A stretch of DNA of 64,000 bases from Tausonia pullulans (GCA_951802195.1 OX637624.1:1302001-1366000), one strand, 5' to 3'; positions 50,594 to 63,034 are shown, counted from the stretch's first letter. Translations and numbers: made by a program. The notes: generated by a model not told the origin, from the sequence alone.

Positions 50594-53500
50594 TCACTGG
50601 AAGAGAATCGGCCGGTAGGCGTCTTCCTGCAGGAGGACGGCGCTGTTGCGGAATTTATCTATGAGCTGCATAGGCAAAGAGAAAAGGAAGATGTTCAGCT
50701 TTCATGCCGGGAAGAGAGAAAGATAGAAATCCGCACCGCCTCCTTGCCCTGAATATTGGCAAAGCTGAGCTGGAGGACTTTCTCGCTCGCAAAGACCTAG
50801 AGGACACAGATATCAGCGGGAGTCAGGAGAGACAAGAGCTAGCATGAGAGCAGGGGGGAATTACATTCCACTTGACTCCCATCTTGACACGGGCAAACTC
50901 ATAGAGACTCTCCATCGAAGAGAAGTTGACAAAACTGGGGCATGCGAGGGATTGAGTATGCAACGCTAACCGGCGCTAACGAATGATATCAGAGACCTTC
51001 CGAGAAGACTCACGCATATCCAACCTGAGAAGTGAGCGAAGCGCTTGAAGATCAATCGAGCGAACAAAAAGCATCCACGGCAGTTTCTGACGCACATTAC
51101 ACTGCGAGGTGCGAGTTGAGACTGGGTCAGGAAGTTCTAAGTAAGTGAAGCGGAAGAGAGCGCACCTTGTTTTTGAAGTCGATCCGGAGGTAGCTGAGCA
51201 GGGAAGAGAAAGTCCGATCAGCTTGAAGCACCAGTGAACGAGAAGAAGGGTACGAACACAAAGTCATATCCGAGCGGGCAGACACTATCGAGGAAGGTGA
51301 GTAGCATGTCTCGGGTGAGCTTGTTCGGGACGTCTACGCGTTAAGAGATAGAAGATTGGGTCAAGCAGGTCTCAGTCGGCAAGCGCAATGTTGGCCCGCT
51401 CACCCTTGACCATGACCTGTTCATCCGCAGACAATATGCCTTCAGCGATCATCTAGAATGTGGGAGCAGAAGAAAAAGCCTCACTGTTGTCCGCTTCTCA
51501 CGTCCCTGGAGGATCCGCTCGAGGATTACCTTGTTCGCCTCCGGGATGGTGTGAGGGTCTTTGCGATGAAGGTTGTTCGACCAAGGGGGCGACGTTAGAG
51601 GTTTCGGCGCAGCGGCGACTCCTCTTTCGTACCACCGGTGCCGGATTGACTCGAAGTGATTGTTGGCCTCTAGGGAACGCCATAAGTTGCTGTCCAAGCG
51701 GTAAGTGTCTGCCAGGGGGAGTTCGGGGAGAGCCGAAGCATGAGGCTCGTCGATGCACTCGACCTCAAGCTTGCTCCTCTCCGCAGAGGGAGTTCTGCGC
51801 TGAGACTCAGAGAGACCGGAGATGAGCGCGACCGGTGTCGGGGGGAGGCTGGAGTAGACGTTGGACGAGCTGAGAAGCGTAGGACTAGTGGAGCGAGGGG
51901 CAGGCGGGGGGTTGACGTTGGGGGGCCAAGGGTTGAAGCGATTTTCGGTAACGAAAGCAGAAGGGGCGGCATGATACTGGGGCCGAGGGGGGAGTGTCGT
52001 AGTCTGGTGGATTGAAGGCGGGAGGGCGGAGTGCTTCGATCGGTCGAAAGCTTGGGGCAACGTTGTGAGTAGGGCATACGGAGAATGAGCAAAAGCGAGA
52101 AGGTAGCTGGCTCACCAACGGCATTGGACAGACGCCGACCTTGCTTGAAATAGTTGGACAGCGGGGTGTTCTCGATTTTATCGCCATTGAGGCTCCCGTC
52201 GAGGGAGACGTTGTCGGCTGGGAATTTCTCCATGGACGCGGAGGGGGATCCCATAAAGGAGCTAGTCGTGGAGCCACGCCTTCCCAGGAACAGCGTGTCA
52301 AGCGGCCCTTCGGCAGCCATGGAAGTACCATCAAAGAGATCGCGAGACGGCTGAGACAGCCAGCCCCGATCGGTCTGGGCAGGCAGCGGGCGAGCTTCTG
52401 CCATGAGTATGAACCAAGCGTCAGTGGACGCGAATCGTAGCGACGGGCCAGCTCAATTTCCCCTCGCCTGTAGAGCCGATCGAGTCGCCGATGGGAGAGC
52501 TTGATGAGCGACACGGGGACTGGCTGTGAAAAAGAGAACGAATGGAAGATTAGTCATATCTCTAGACAAGGAACAGACATCAATCAGGACCGATCACCCA
52601 CAAGGCGACGAGCACTGCAAAGTAGGGCTTTTGTTAGTCTGCGAAGAAGGCAAGAATACGCGGCAGGCGGGCCGACTCACGGAGCGTGTCATCGTGGATG
52701 TGGTTGTGTAGCGCACTCTGGGCATTGGCTGCAGATCTTGAGTCAAAGAATTCGGCCAGGAAGGCCTGAAGGGAAGCTCAGGTCAGTGGCCGGGTAGACG
52801 AGGGCGCCGCTCAATTCTTGGTTCACCTGTGCGCCCGAGTCGAGGACCCGCAGAGCCTTGAGATCGCCAAAGGCATCCACTTGTAAGGCGAACGTCAATT
52901 CAGAAGAAGCATGATTGGTAAGGAGGACGTTATAAGACGCACACATCGACTGGAGTCCCAAGAGGGAGAGGCCATGCTCTGAGTTACTCCGCTTGCAAGA
53001 GACAACTGTCATGACGAGGCGGCCGTCATTAGCGTCAACAAAGTCAGGCCCGTTCATAGTTCCCTCGGTGAGCTGAGAGATGGCTGAGCGTTAGTATGAG
53101 AAGATGTCTCTGGCAATACCTGGAGTTGAGCGCACCTGCTCGACCATGCTCTGCGAGATAAAGGAGGATCGAAGCTTGTGGGGAGAGTTAAGGCGGGAGA
53201 AGAAGGTAGGTTCTTTCTCCAGGTGCTTGGACGCTTCAGAGGCGTGGCGAAGGTCGTAGAAGGCGAGGATTATCTGAAAATCTCAAGGATCAGCCTAGAA
53301 CGAAGCTCTATATCTCCCAGTAAAATCTAGGCTCACGGCGCCGTGTGCCTCCAAAAATCGAAGAACGATCGCACGCTGTTAAAAAAACGCGGTATCATTG
53401 TCAGCTGTTGCCGAGACTTACGAAGAAAAAGACACCTACGATGTCGCCAAGAGGCTGAGGGCAGGACTTCATCAGCCAGATCTATCTAAGACGAGCAGAA

Positions 53501-55275
53501 GAGTGGGGGATCGAACGCACTAGGAGAATCTCCTTGAGGTCGCTTGAGTCGACGCCGCGAGGGACATCCCAGACGAGGAGGTAGTGACTCTCACTGCAAT
53601 CTTCCCGCTGCATGGCTCGAGGAGGTAACCCGGTTGCTGGTATACGTTGGAAGCCCTGCGTCTGGGGCTTGTCGTGGAGCGAGGACTCGGTTGAAGGGAA
53701 GGATGGAGACTCGATCGGAGAGAGGCGGGTTGACGATGGAGCTCTGATGATGGATGCAGAGACAGAAGAAAGAGTCGAGGAGAAGTTGGACTGCTGATTG
53801 GAGGAGGGGAAGTGCCTGTATGCCGGTGCGGAAGAAGAAATCAGCGAGAGGGAGGAAGGCAGGCATGGAGAGCTGGGTTTACATGGTAGAGCTCGGTGCA
53901 GAGCTTTGCGTTGCTGTCAGTTGTTGATCGACTCATTGACTATATTGAGCGCAAGAGGCGGCTCGCTCACCTTGAGGGAATCTCAAGGTACGACAAGTCT
54001 TCCAGACTCGAACTGCCCGGCGAAACGTTTATGGAGGGAGAAGAAGACTGGAAGTGAGAGTGGGAAGTCGCCTCATTGTGCGTAATGGATTCGGAAGCGC
54101 GGCCGAAGCGGGACCCTGAGCAAGAGGAGACTCCATCGTCAGAAGGGTCGCTACTGAGAGAAGCGTCATCTAGGTCAGCTGGCAGACACACTCACAAGAG
54201 TAAAGCCTCTGCTGGGGATCATGATTTTGATCCAGATTCCGGGAAAACGCATCGGCATCGAGCCGGGGCTGGGCTGGATCGCGAGAAGATGTGTAGTTCC
54301 TGTCCGTGAAGGTAGCTGGTGGAGTGGAGAAGTATCACATCACATCAGACATGCGATTAATCTGACAAGAGTGGATGTATGAAGAAGACTAACCCTCAAT
54401 GTCTCCCGGCCGAGCGTCATCGTTGTCGAGCTTGAGTAGAGGGAGGAGGCCGTCTAAGTCAGCTCATCGGGCAGTGAAGACGGCCAAGGCAGGATATCAG
54501 CCGTACCTGGAGGCTATTAGACATGCTGCGAGACCCGAAGGCAGAAGGAGGCGACGTCAGCATAGGCGGGGGGGGCGGTAATACCGGCAGCGAACGAATA
54601 TACAGACGAGACTGAGAACGCAGAGTCGTGCGTCCGAGAACGGTGAAGGGAGAGGAGACGCTGGATCGATGAGTTAGAAAAGGCCGTCAGTGCTATGTGC
54701 GGAAAAACGCGAAAGAAAGACAGCACCTAGACTCACGAGATCTGCCTCGAATGTCATGGTCTCATCTCCGTCCTCAAAGACCGAGAGGGTCTCGTCGTCA
54801 ATGGACCTGGAATCTTCGTCAGTCGGTAAGGCGCTTCGATCTTCCGCTTTCTTGCCTGGCTCCAGGTTGCTCCGATATAGGGGCGACTCTGAGTGTCGTG
54901 AAACGAGTGTCTCGATGTGCGAGGTCGAGACGAGGTGGCGAAGGGGCGATGGGGTGCTGAGGGTCGAAGCCGAGGACACAGGGGAAGGGAGGCCGCCAAG
55001 GGGCTGCGAGGAGTAAACAACAATGTGCCAACAACAACACGTGAATCAGCAATGACGGGAGGAGCAGTGCGCTTGGGAGGGCTTTGGGTTGAGCGGCTGC
55101 TCACCGGGGTCCTCCAGAACTTTTGATGATCCGTCTGAAGGGGCGTTGTGGGAGAGCGGGAGAGGTGAGGGCGTGGGGGGACGCGTGCTTTGGGAGTCTC
55201 GCCCGCTAGCGCATGCGAGCTGGCATGAGAGGCCGGCTCAGAGAGCGGGTAGGCAGTTGCCTCCGAAGGAGGCAT
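50594..55275 (-). CDS. Mei2-like RNA-binding protein
   Basis: Homologue of Mei2, the RRM protein that drives meiosis in fission yeast. The diagnostic C-terminal RRM reads, after splicing, GREKRTT-VMVKDVPNKLTRDMLLTFLD-SVCPLGYDFVYLRIDFKNK-CNVGYAFVNFSSMESLYEFARV and ends EDAYRPILFQ. Phase-checked 3' exons: an exon with 3' boundary at 51485, then 51404-51416 (13 nt), 51258-51333, 51166-51193, 51096-51101 (6 nt), 51014-51024 (11 nt), 50865-50934, 50737-50796 and 50594-50665. Two weaker RRM-like regions lie upstream: HYLLVWDVPRGVDSSDLKEIL with GAVILAFYDLRHASEASKHL (about 53230-53600), and FGDLKALRVLDSG with FLAEFFDSRSAANAQSAL (about 52650-53050). The N-terminus is Ser/Pro-rich and starts MPPSEATAYPLSE. 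Internal exons between 51600 and 55200 are only partly resolved. Confidence 0.9.
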
Positions 55276-56673
55276 CGAGGACGATGAAAAAAGGAGGGGG
55301 GAGGGGAGGGGGAGAGGGGGGAAGGGGAGGAGAGGAGGTTGGGCGCGCGCAAGAAGGCCAAGAAACCACCTGGGTGGGACGGGTGGACTCTTAGAAACGG
55401 AACGGTGGTGGTCGAGGTCAACAAGGAGCGAAGAACCCTGGTTCCTGAGGGCGAGACGGCAAGGAGACAGGGGCAGCAGCGGGAGGGGTTGGCGCTGCGC
55501 GCGTTGTTGACGGAGACGACGCGTCGCGTGCTTAAGCCCCTATCTGAGTGTCGGCGCCATCTTCTTGCGTTCAGCGACGTCCCTGATGTGTAAGACTTGC
55601 CCTCGGATATTGTGAGTGTATGCTCTGGTGCAGAAGAACGTAGAGAAACGGATGGAATGCCCGTAGGTGGTCCACGCAATCGCGATGGTGAGCGCTTGGG
55701 CGAGGACTTCATAGCTTCTCGACAGACTCACCGTTCAATTGACAGAGAGGATGGATGGAAGTACAAGCAGAGCCGTCGAGACATGACTCCGCTGGATCTT
55801 GCCGGTCGCCGTCCTGGAAAGGGGAGATCAAAAAGCAAATCAGATCGTGCTAGCTATGAGAGTGCGAGAGAGGAAATGCACTTGAGGATTTCATCGGCAA
55901 GAAAGATAGGGATGGGAACTGGAAGGGAACACTTATCAGCGGAATAAGAGAGAAAGTTGGCGAGAGATGAGCCGACTTTTAAGTTAGCTAGCTTGGGTGA
56001 GGATCCTTCGAAATATTGGGCGTGGTGAGCTTGGCGCTAGACTTGGGAACGCTGACAGCTGAGGAGCAACGCAAGTCAGCAAGTACAACCTCAATTGAAC
56101 AGCGTCAGGACATACCCACAGAATCAGATGGAACTAATAACCCCTCTATGATCTGTTGGCGGCCTACCCTTGACTCAGCCCCAGCTGTTCTATTCTCCGC
56201 TTCATGCAAGGCAAAGGGCATCCATCCACCCTCAGCACTTGCAGGGACTGGGGAAGACTTTGGCGTCTGCGGTTCAACATATCTAGGAGACATCCGCCGT
56301 CCTCTCGCCTAAGGCTGACGCATGACGATCGACCGCAGGTGAAAGTAGTCCCGTTCGTCTGTGACCTTGGACCTTGGACTATTTCTAGCTGGTAGACTCG
56401 AGACCGTGCCCAGGGTAAATGACACCGTTAACTAGTGGTCGGACGATAGATGTAACAATAGGTCGAGATGGTGGTCGTTGGCCGTGACCGATGAGAGAGC
56501 GTTGCATAATGTTTGAATCCTCCTCTCGCTCAAGCTATGTCTGAGCTTCGGTCGACGCCGAAGTCGCACCTGCCCTACGAACGCGGCGCGGACGATCTCT
56601 CAAAGTCTGTAGCTTTGCTCGATCGGGCCGAGTCCATCAAAAAGAGAGATAGTTCGTACAAAGAAAAGAAAAC
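55276..56673. other. 1.4 kb upstream region of the Mei2-like gene
   Basis: Lies between the stop of the PC-esterase gene and the start of the Mei2-like gene, both on the - strand. No gene was recognised, and the open frames are short or repeat-driven. Relatively long for this compact window, so it may hold a complex promoter or long 5' leader. A G-rich tract sits right next to the start codon (listed separately). Confidence 0.45.
55293..55338 (+). promoter_or_regulatory. G-run tract with quadruplex potential
   Basis: At least four runs of four or more G separated by one or two A (GGGGGG-A-GGGG-A-GGGGG-A... GGGGGG-AA-GGGG). It lies 20-60 bp upstream of the Mei2-like start, so the C-rich strand is the sense strand. 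This fits the G-quadruplex sequence pattern. It could equally be a pyrimidine-rich fungal 5' leader. Confidence 0.5.
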
Positions 56674-58938
56674 CTAAAATGTCTGTACCACATCGTCTGT
56701 TTCTTCGCCGAGCGTTCGCGGCGGTTCAGCGCCTCCTTGGATTGTATGCCAGAGGAGATATGTCCAATGCACAGGGATCGTGGGTCCGCCAGAGTGCATG
56801 CAGTCTGGAGAAGAGGCGAAATTCAGTCAGATGCTCGAGATTTGAAATGGGGCAAGCACGCACCGCCAATAATGGGATTCAAGTGGGAGTCTGGCCGTTC
56901 TGGAGAAGGGCTGATGGATCAGCCGAGGAAGGAAGAAAGATGACCTGAGCGGTGGGATACCAACGATTTGTGAGTCGCCATGTATCGAACTGTAGCGGAA
57001 GATATATATCATGTCAGCGTCACCACGCGCCAGAAAACCATAGGGACGAGCTCACCATGCGAAGCTTTCCCCCGTTCTCCTTCTCCTTTCGAGCAAGGGA
57101 TCGGTAGATCTCGTTATAAGCCGGATAGAGATCCCAAGCGAACCTCTGGGGAGAACAACGTCAAGGAGGAGCCGATCGAGCAGGGGCTGCTATTGAGCGG
57201 GTGCTCACAATGCGCTTCTCGTCGATTTCGGGGTCTGGCGACGTCACGACCTCGAGACTATCCATAGATGGTTGCGCTGGTGATTACAGACACAATTTTC
57301 ATTCAGTATTGGACATAAACCATAACCACCGCTCCAGGAACGTACGCTCAGTGAACCGGTTGCAGCCTATATGAGCGGCGTAGGTCGCGCGATAATAATA
57401 GTCGAGGTGATCGTCGAGCAGCTTCAGGTTGTCCAGGACTATGTGGGCCTTTGGGATGGGGCAAACGAGCTCAGCTTGCTGATTCGAGAGAAGCAAGAAG
57501 CGCGAAGAAAGGAGACCAACCGTGGCATTATATCCGGCAAGAAGATTCTCGGATACCGAGATGTTCATAAGCGACCTCGCCCAGTGAGCGCCAGTGCTGT
57601 AAAAACAGCTTAGGTCAGCTCCCCGCCTTAGGCAATACCGGAAGAGAAGCCGGTTTACTTGAACATGAAGACCGTATTATCAAACATGAGCTCGTCTGGG
57701 TGAGCCCTGTGCGCTTTGACAACTTCGCAAAGCCCGCCCCACCACTCGCCCTCGTCTCCGTCGAAGAGGTGCATGTTGGAGATCTCGAGCTCCTTGTAGA
57801 CCTTGTTCAGGTACCAGCCTGGTATGAGCCGGTCATTTCTGGGAGAGTCACGACAGCTTGCTTGAGCGTGCGTGGGTGTAAGTGCCAAAATGATCTGAGC
57901 ACACACCGGATTGCTGTGATCAGCGGCCACTTGGCCCGAGAAGCCGGTACGCCCGCTCGAGCGAAGATGTGCTTCGCTTCCGGATGGGAGGCATTGATGT
58001 GCAGGGACCAATCTGTAAAGGAGGAACACAGAGACAAGGTTGGGATGCTGGCTCATGAGCGCACGCACGAAAGACACGATGACTCACTTTGATCATAGAA
58101 GAGGCCTTTTTCATCATCACGGAGAAGGAGGATCTTCATCATCTGATAGTGCTGCTGGTTAACAGAGTCTGCTGAGGGCATTAGGAGAGAGTCGTGTAAC
58201 CCTCAACAGACGCACGCGCGCCCAACTGACCTCCAATCATCCAGAGGCCTCCGAACGATTTCACAATTCGAATTATGAAGGCTTCTCGGTTCCAAGGAAT
58301 CAAACTGCACCCCGACCGAGGTTGCCATTTGTACGAAGCGGCCTTGACCATCTGGCGAGGAACGGGGAGTGCGTCAGTCAACTACCTCGCTCCTTGACCG
58401 ACGACGTCGAGGAAGACGGACAGTATCTATGAGCTCCTTGCTAAACGTCTTTTCAGCCTGCTCGTCGCTCCAGCCGTAGCTTGCAGGCCCGGACTGACAA
58501 GAGAAAGGAGCGAGTTAACAAGTGTTCGCGAGAGCGAGCAAGGCCAGACGCGTGTTCGCTCACGTGCATGCCATACTCGACCTTCATGTCGGCCAGCGTC
58601 TCAAAGATGCCGCCCTCCCTGAGGGACCATGCCCCATCGTCGTACTCCTCGAGCGAGCAATTGGGGGCATGAGTCGTGCTGCTGCTCCCGGCAAGCGCGC
58701 CGCCAGCCTTCGACGTCGCAGGCGAGTGTCCGCCGTCGGCGCGGGCTGCGTCCATGTCCGTCGCGCCCTGTGGAGGTGCGGGAAAGAGGTCGCCATCAAA
58801 GGAGGAGGGGAAAATTGAAGTCGCCCAGAGACCGACAAGGGCGAGGGCGATGAGGAGGAATCGTCGACGTTGGATGAACTCGCCCGCTGTCGGGACCGCG
58901 ACCCGGACAAGTGTGTCGTAAGCCTGAGCTGCAGTCAT
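56674..58938 (-). CDS. PC-esterase-type (PMR5/TBL-like) Golgi membrane protein
   Basis: Type II membrane protein of the SGNH-like PC-esterase family (plant PMR5/TBL and fungal relatives), predicted to add or remove acyl groups on glycans in the secretory pathway. A membrane anchor FLLIALALVGLWATSIF lies at about residues 27-43. The luminal domain opens with NCSLEEYDDGAW. The family core is YKWQPRSGCSLIPWNREAF with the nucleophile motif in MIGGDSVNQQHYQMM. The C-terminal DxxH block is DCMHSGGPTIPVHWTYLLWHTI. About nine exons end at VVQTF. The acceptor glycan is not predictable, and the orientation to cytosol/Golgi follows from the N-terminal anchor. Confidence 0.82.
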
Positions 58939-59600
58939 GGGTGATGAGCGTTGAGGTCGCCTGCCTTCCTTGTCCTTCCTCAGACCGACCTCTCCTCGAT
59001 GCCTGGACGGCTAAATGTCCAACATTTCAGAGGCGGCGTGCGAAAGGAGGTGCCAACCTTGAAGCTTGATTCCGGCACGGCCGTTGCATGAGACTGCCTC
59101 CGCGTGCTTGTTTATCGGCTCCCGGAGAAGCATCTCGTCACTCGCGGGAGAAGAGTGAGCCATCCCTTCTTTCTACAATTAAATTTTGTGCACTTCATTT
59201 CCCTTTGACGGGCAGGCGGCATGAATTTTTGACTCGATCCATGACGTTTCACCGTTTGGTGGTTCACAGAGATCGATAACGAGGGAGAAGCTCGTCTATG
59301 GCGCGCGCAGCCGCGCTATCGTCGCTCTTTAGACAGCTTCACAATGTAGAATCGCACCGATGCCTAGTGTGTAAGAAGTCCCAGCGCTTGGAGGAGGAAA
59401 CCAAACCTCAGAAGAAAGTTTACTCCGAGTCTGGACTTGCTGTCCAGCATTTTCTGTCAATTAAACATTGTCCCCTCGTCCAGCGTTTCCGGTCTCCGTT
59501 GTATCACCATTGCGAAGGCTCTGTCGTCTGATCATGAGAGCAACAACGAGTGCGTGTCTTCGAGCAATCCCCTGCAAGCATTAATCACGCACAACTTTAA
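58939..59600. other. Intergenic region upstream of PC-esterase gene
   Basis: About 660 bp with no recognisable gene or RNA. Short open frames on the + strand show no family resemblance. Confidence 0.4.
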
Positions 59601-61680
59601 TCCAAAGCAGGTGCCAGGTATCTCCCACACGATGTGAGCGAATGGGACATTGTGAATCCTCAGCGCACCGCACCTGAATCGTTGATGTACTACTACATTG
59701 AATCCTCTCTAGGTCCTGCAAATCTTGGCGACCGCCGAGTATCCACTTTTTCGTTGTTTGACACAATGAACCGGAAGAGCTTCCGCCATGAGGGTTGTCC
59801 GGCGGTTTTCTGTGCGTCGTTGTTCGGCGCACAACGCCAGGACGCTGGACACAACGGCGGGGACCTCAGGGACGAGGTGTGAGTCAACGAAATTAGAGAT
59901 CGCTAGGGGTCTTGACTCGCTAGCAGGACAAGGCTCAAGAGAGAAAACCAGATTCTTGTGACGTACGAGGCCTCAGTCTTGATCATCTGGCCGAAGGGCT
60001 CAGTTTTGTAACTTGCGATGGAAGCCTGTACCCGGCCAAAAATGTAAAAGTTCAGAACTCCCATCGCCAAGAACGAAAAGAAGGGCAGTGGACTGATGAG
60101 ATTATTGTGAGGTAGACTGAGAGGGAGAAATGTGACGACGTGGTGTGATCAGACTCGAGGGGCGATACCTCCCAATGTGAATCTCGGGAGAGGCTGACTG
60201 ATGTGGGTCAGTCCAAAATATGTGAGGAAAGCGACACTGGCAAGGGTAGCCGCCTTCAGCGAGGGCGAGGGGATGAAGCACCTTGGGCGACACGGAAGTG
60301 GAAAGAGGTAAGCACGAATGATGGACTGCAAGATGAATCCACGAATGGGCCGATCGCTGGACTTGTCGTCCGAAAGGTCAAATTCATTCAAACCCTGAGA
60401 GCTTTGATCCACAAGAGTCCTACTGCATACATCGGATATCCAAGTTAGTTTTCTACAAGGCAGCTAGGCATACTGCCTGTGGGAGGCGCGACAGGAGAGA
60501 TAGAGGAAGATGCGATCGCCAGCCGCCAGCCGAGTGATCCAGGCGCTTGATAAGGGTTTACCCAGGGACGATTCGGTGGTGGCCCTTCGTCCGCGTTAAG
60601 AGTCTTGGTAGCGGCCAACTCAAGGCAAAATGTAACACTTTGGATGGATGGATGGAAAGGAACAGGTAAGAGGGTTGAAACTGAGCGCACCGTCGGAGGG
60701 GACGTTCCTCCCAACTCTGGCCTCCTTGTCAGGATCTCGCAGACTTGCCACCTCGGTTCTGCGCCTGGCTGACTGAGTGCCTGGGTAGCCTTCTCCTTGC
60801 TTACTCCGCATTCCCTTCTCTTCGACCATTATTTTGCCACATCGGCTCACGCTCTTTGTCTCATTACCCTTCCTCTCTTTCTATTCGTCATCTGCCCTAC
60901 ACTTATGCGTTCTCACCCTTCTCGTCCCCTCCGTTGTTCTTACCCCTCGTCCATAAAACTCTCAGTTCATCGTAGATTTTTCCTACACTCTCATTATCAT
61001 TTGAACCCGACAAACCTGCCCAAGACCTTGAAGAAAGCCCGTGTCACCTCCAACACTTCAGTTCCACCCCATCACCCGCCGCTGCTCTCAGTCCACTCCG
61101 TCGCCAACGACCCTCTCTTCACCCATCCTCCTCTGGCCTCGATCTTTGGGTCAATCCTAACACTCCTGCTCGACTCACACTGCTTCCATCCGAGGGAGCA
61201 AATCTTAGCCATACTCATCCAAATATCACGCACCTCTGACCCGCATCTGAAAGGAAAATGGTTTTACCGTGAGATGGGTACGTGCACCTTAGGGATAGTG
61301 AGAGCCGATTCTATCTTGAAGAGGCCACGGTCCATGGAGACAGTGCATCTCATGGAGAGGACCACGAGGGCCGCGAGTTGGAGCACCCGGCTTTCCTGGG
61401 CGAAATAGCTAACGTTGCACATGGACGGGAAGGAATGGACGGGAGGAGGGCGATATCTAGGGGACAGATGACAGTCCACGACACAAGCAGGGGAATCGAG
61501 ATGCGTGCTATTAGCCCGCGTGTCAAGCGTCGTTGTCGGAGCATCCAGGCCCGGCGTCAGAAGGGCTGCGCGGTGCCCTGTTTCCTCGACTTTCCAAGCA
61601 TGGATGCCTGTTACCGCCGGGAGAAGGTAACTATCATTAGAGATTCTACAAGCTGGTTTTTTGCACTGTGTTCCGTGCAA
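59601..61680 (-). CDS. Uncertain multi-exon membrane-protein locus
   Basis: The - strand carries pieces that look like exons of a multi-pass membrane protein, but no full model could be built. Seen in order: LQLAALVVLSMRCTVSMD (near 61370), DEGPPPNRPWVNPYQAPGSLGW (near 60560), SSDRPIRGFILQSIIRAYLF (near 60330), SLKAATLASVAFLTYFGLTHISQ (near 60220), FLAMGVLNFYIFGR (near 60050), EPFGQMIKTEAS (near 59980) and SWRKLFRFIV (near 59770). The sequence of hydrophobic segments, a P-I-R-G segment and a WxxxFR ending is loosely reminiscent of fungal wax-synthase-like (MBOAT-related) proteins, but the central signature was not found. Boundaries are approximate. It could be more than one gene or partly non-coding. 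Confidence 0.3.
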
Positions 61681-61845
61681 TGATTGCTCGTTCGAGCGTT
61701 TGTTTCCTGGAACTGCCCTCCTCGAGGTCCTATGCTTCGGAACTACTTGTCATCCACACTCTGTGTCCATAAAACGATCCTGTTCGTAGGCAAAGGAAAC
61801 CAAAGAAACTTAAAGGGGAAACACAAAGAGAAAATTGACCTATCA

Positions 61846-62803
61846 CTATGCCACCTTCTTGATATTCTTCTCCCGCTCCCCGCCGTATAACGTCTTCTGG
61901 TCATCGTCCATCACCTTAGCAGTAGGTTTCTGCTGGTCAATCGTATTCTGGTGCTTGATCTTGGAGCCTACACGCTTGAGCGGCATTGGGGTCTCGTCCT
62001 CTTGGTAGACATACGCGCTTTGCTGTCATAGTTCGTCCTGTCATCAGTCTGCTGCCACTGATACAAGAGGAGATTGGGAAACCCACGTAAGGAACAACAG
62101 AGCCATAGTTCGATGGAACCCCGCCGTTTCCAGCGATGGCGACGTAGGCGATCGCTGCAGCAGATTGCTGCTGCTCGTTGAGCTCCGTGGTACTCTGCTT
62201 GTGTTCCTTCCGACGGTCAGCCAGCGGCGCTCAGAGGAGAACAGAGAAATCGAAAAGTTGAAGAATGCGGACCGATTTGTACTGGCCACCCCCCTAGAAG
62301 AGAGTCGTAGAACAGAATTGAATAAGCTAGGCTCCCGACCAGTATGGTTGCTGGTAACGGCCAATGACGAACAACATAGACGTAAGTACCGGGCCCGCGC
62401 CTCTTTGCCTGTGCATGCACATGCTTCCTGAGGATGTAAAAGGCGTGGATTACACCACCAAAGTATCCCAAACAGAGTAGGAGGACTTAGTGCGGGAGCC
62501 ACGGTCGTCAGAAACAAGGACGGAGTGCGATTTCCTTGACACGCTTGCCGCCTCACAATTGAGAAGCACTTCAGTCGTCCAGCCCTCGATAAGAAGGACT
62601 GTCTGAAGCGGTCAACGTGGACGCCGCATCAGTCTTGAGTAAGCATGCGCTTCAACCCCAATATCTGCGAAAAGAGGCCCACGAGCGGCGGGAAGAAGAA
62701 GGCGACTGCTCCGGGGATTCAGTGCAGCTCCTTCTCTGGATGGACCACCGCCCTACTCACGGATGCCGAGGTTCAAGTCAGATGTGGCGATGGAGGAATG
62801 CAT
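61846..62803 (-). CDS. Pmp3-family plasma-membrane proteolipid
   Basis: Member of the PMP3/UPF0057 family of tiny two-helix plasma-membrane proteins linked to membrane potential and salt tolerance. After splicing the core reads VAFFFPPLTVLLIEGWTTEVLLNFLLLCLGYFGGVIHAFYIL, matching the family pattern FFPPLxVFLK...LLxxLGYxPGxIHAxYIL. The proposed start is MHSSIATSDLNLG at 62803. The hydrophobic core is followed by a hydrophilic tail (HVHAQAKRRGPGTY ... NEQQQSAAAIAYVAIAGNGG ... KHQNTIDQQKPTAK) ending REKNIKKVA. About six short exons are present, and one acceptor before the NEQQQ segment is ambiguous. The tail of about 90 residues makes it longer than yeast Pmp3 (55 residues), as in several fungal relatives. 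Confidence 0.82.
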
Positions 62804-63034
62804 GATAAACAGAGGCTCAACGTGGTGAAGGTCGGAAGTGTCAGTGAAGCGAGAGAGGCTGTTGTATGGTCCAATGTGGGAGGGGGACCGACCGAGATCG
62901 GCGCCCGAATTCGGCGTCCGCCAGAACTGCGCTTGCACTCCGGTTAGCTCGCTCAGTTCAAGAGGGTCAATATAGAAAGGAAAAAGATCAAAGAATGAAG
63001 CGCTAACGCCCTACGGGCGGATACGTCTACAAGC
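62804..63034. other. Short intergenic spacer
   Basis: About 230 bp between the Pmp3-like start and the apparent end of the Zn-cluster gene. Nothing further was recognised. Confidence 0.4.

Noticed and set aside
60797-61408. 203-codon + strand frame
   Set aside because: Ser/Pro/His-rich translation of a C/T-rich tract without domain resemblance. It may be a leader or simply the complement of the uncertain - strand locus.
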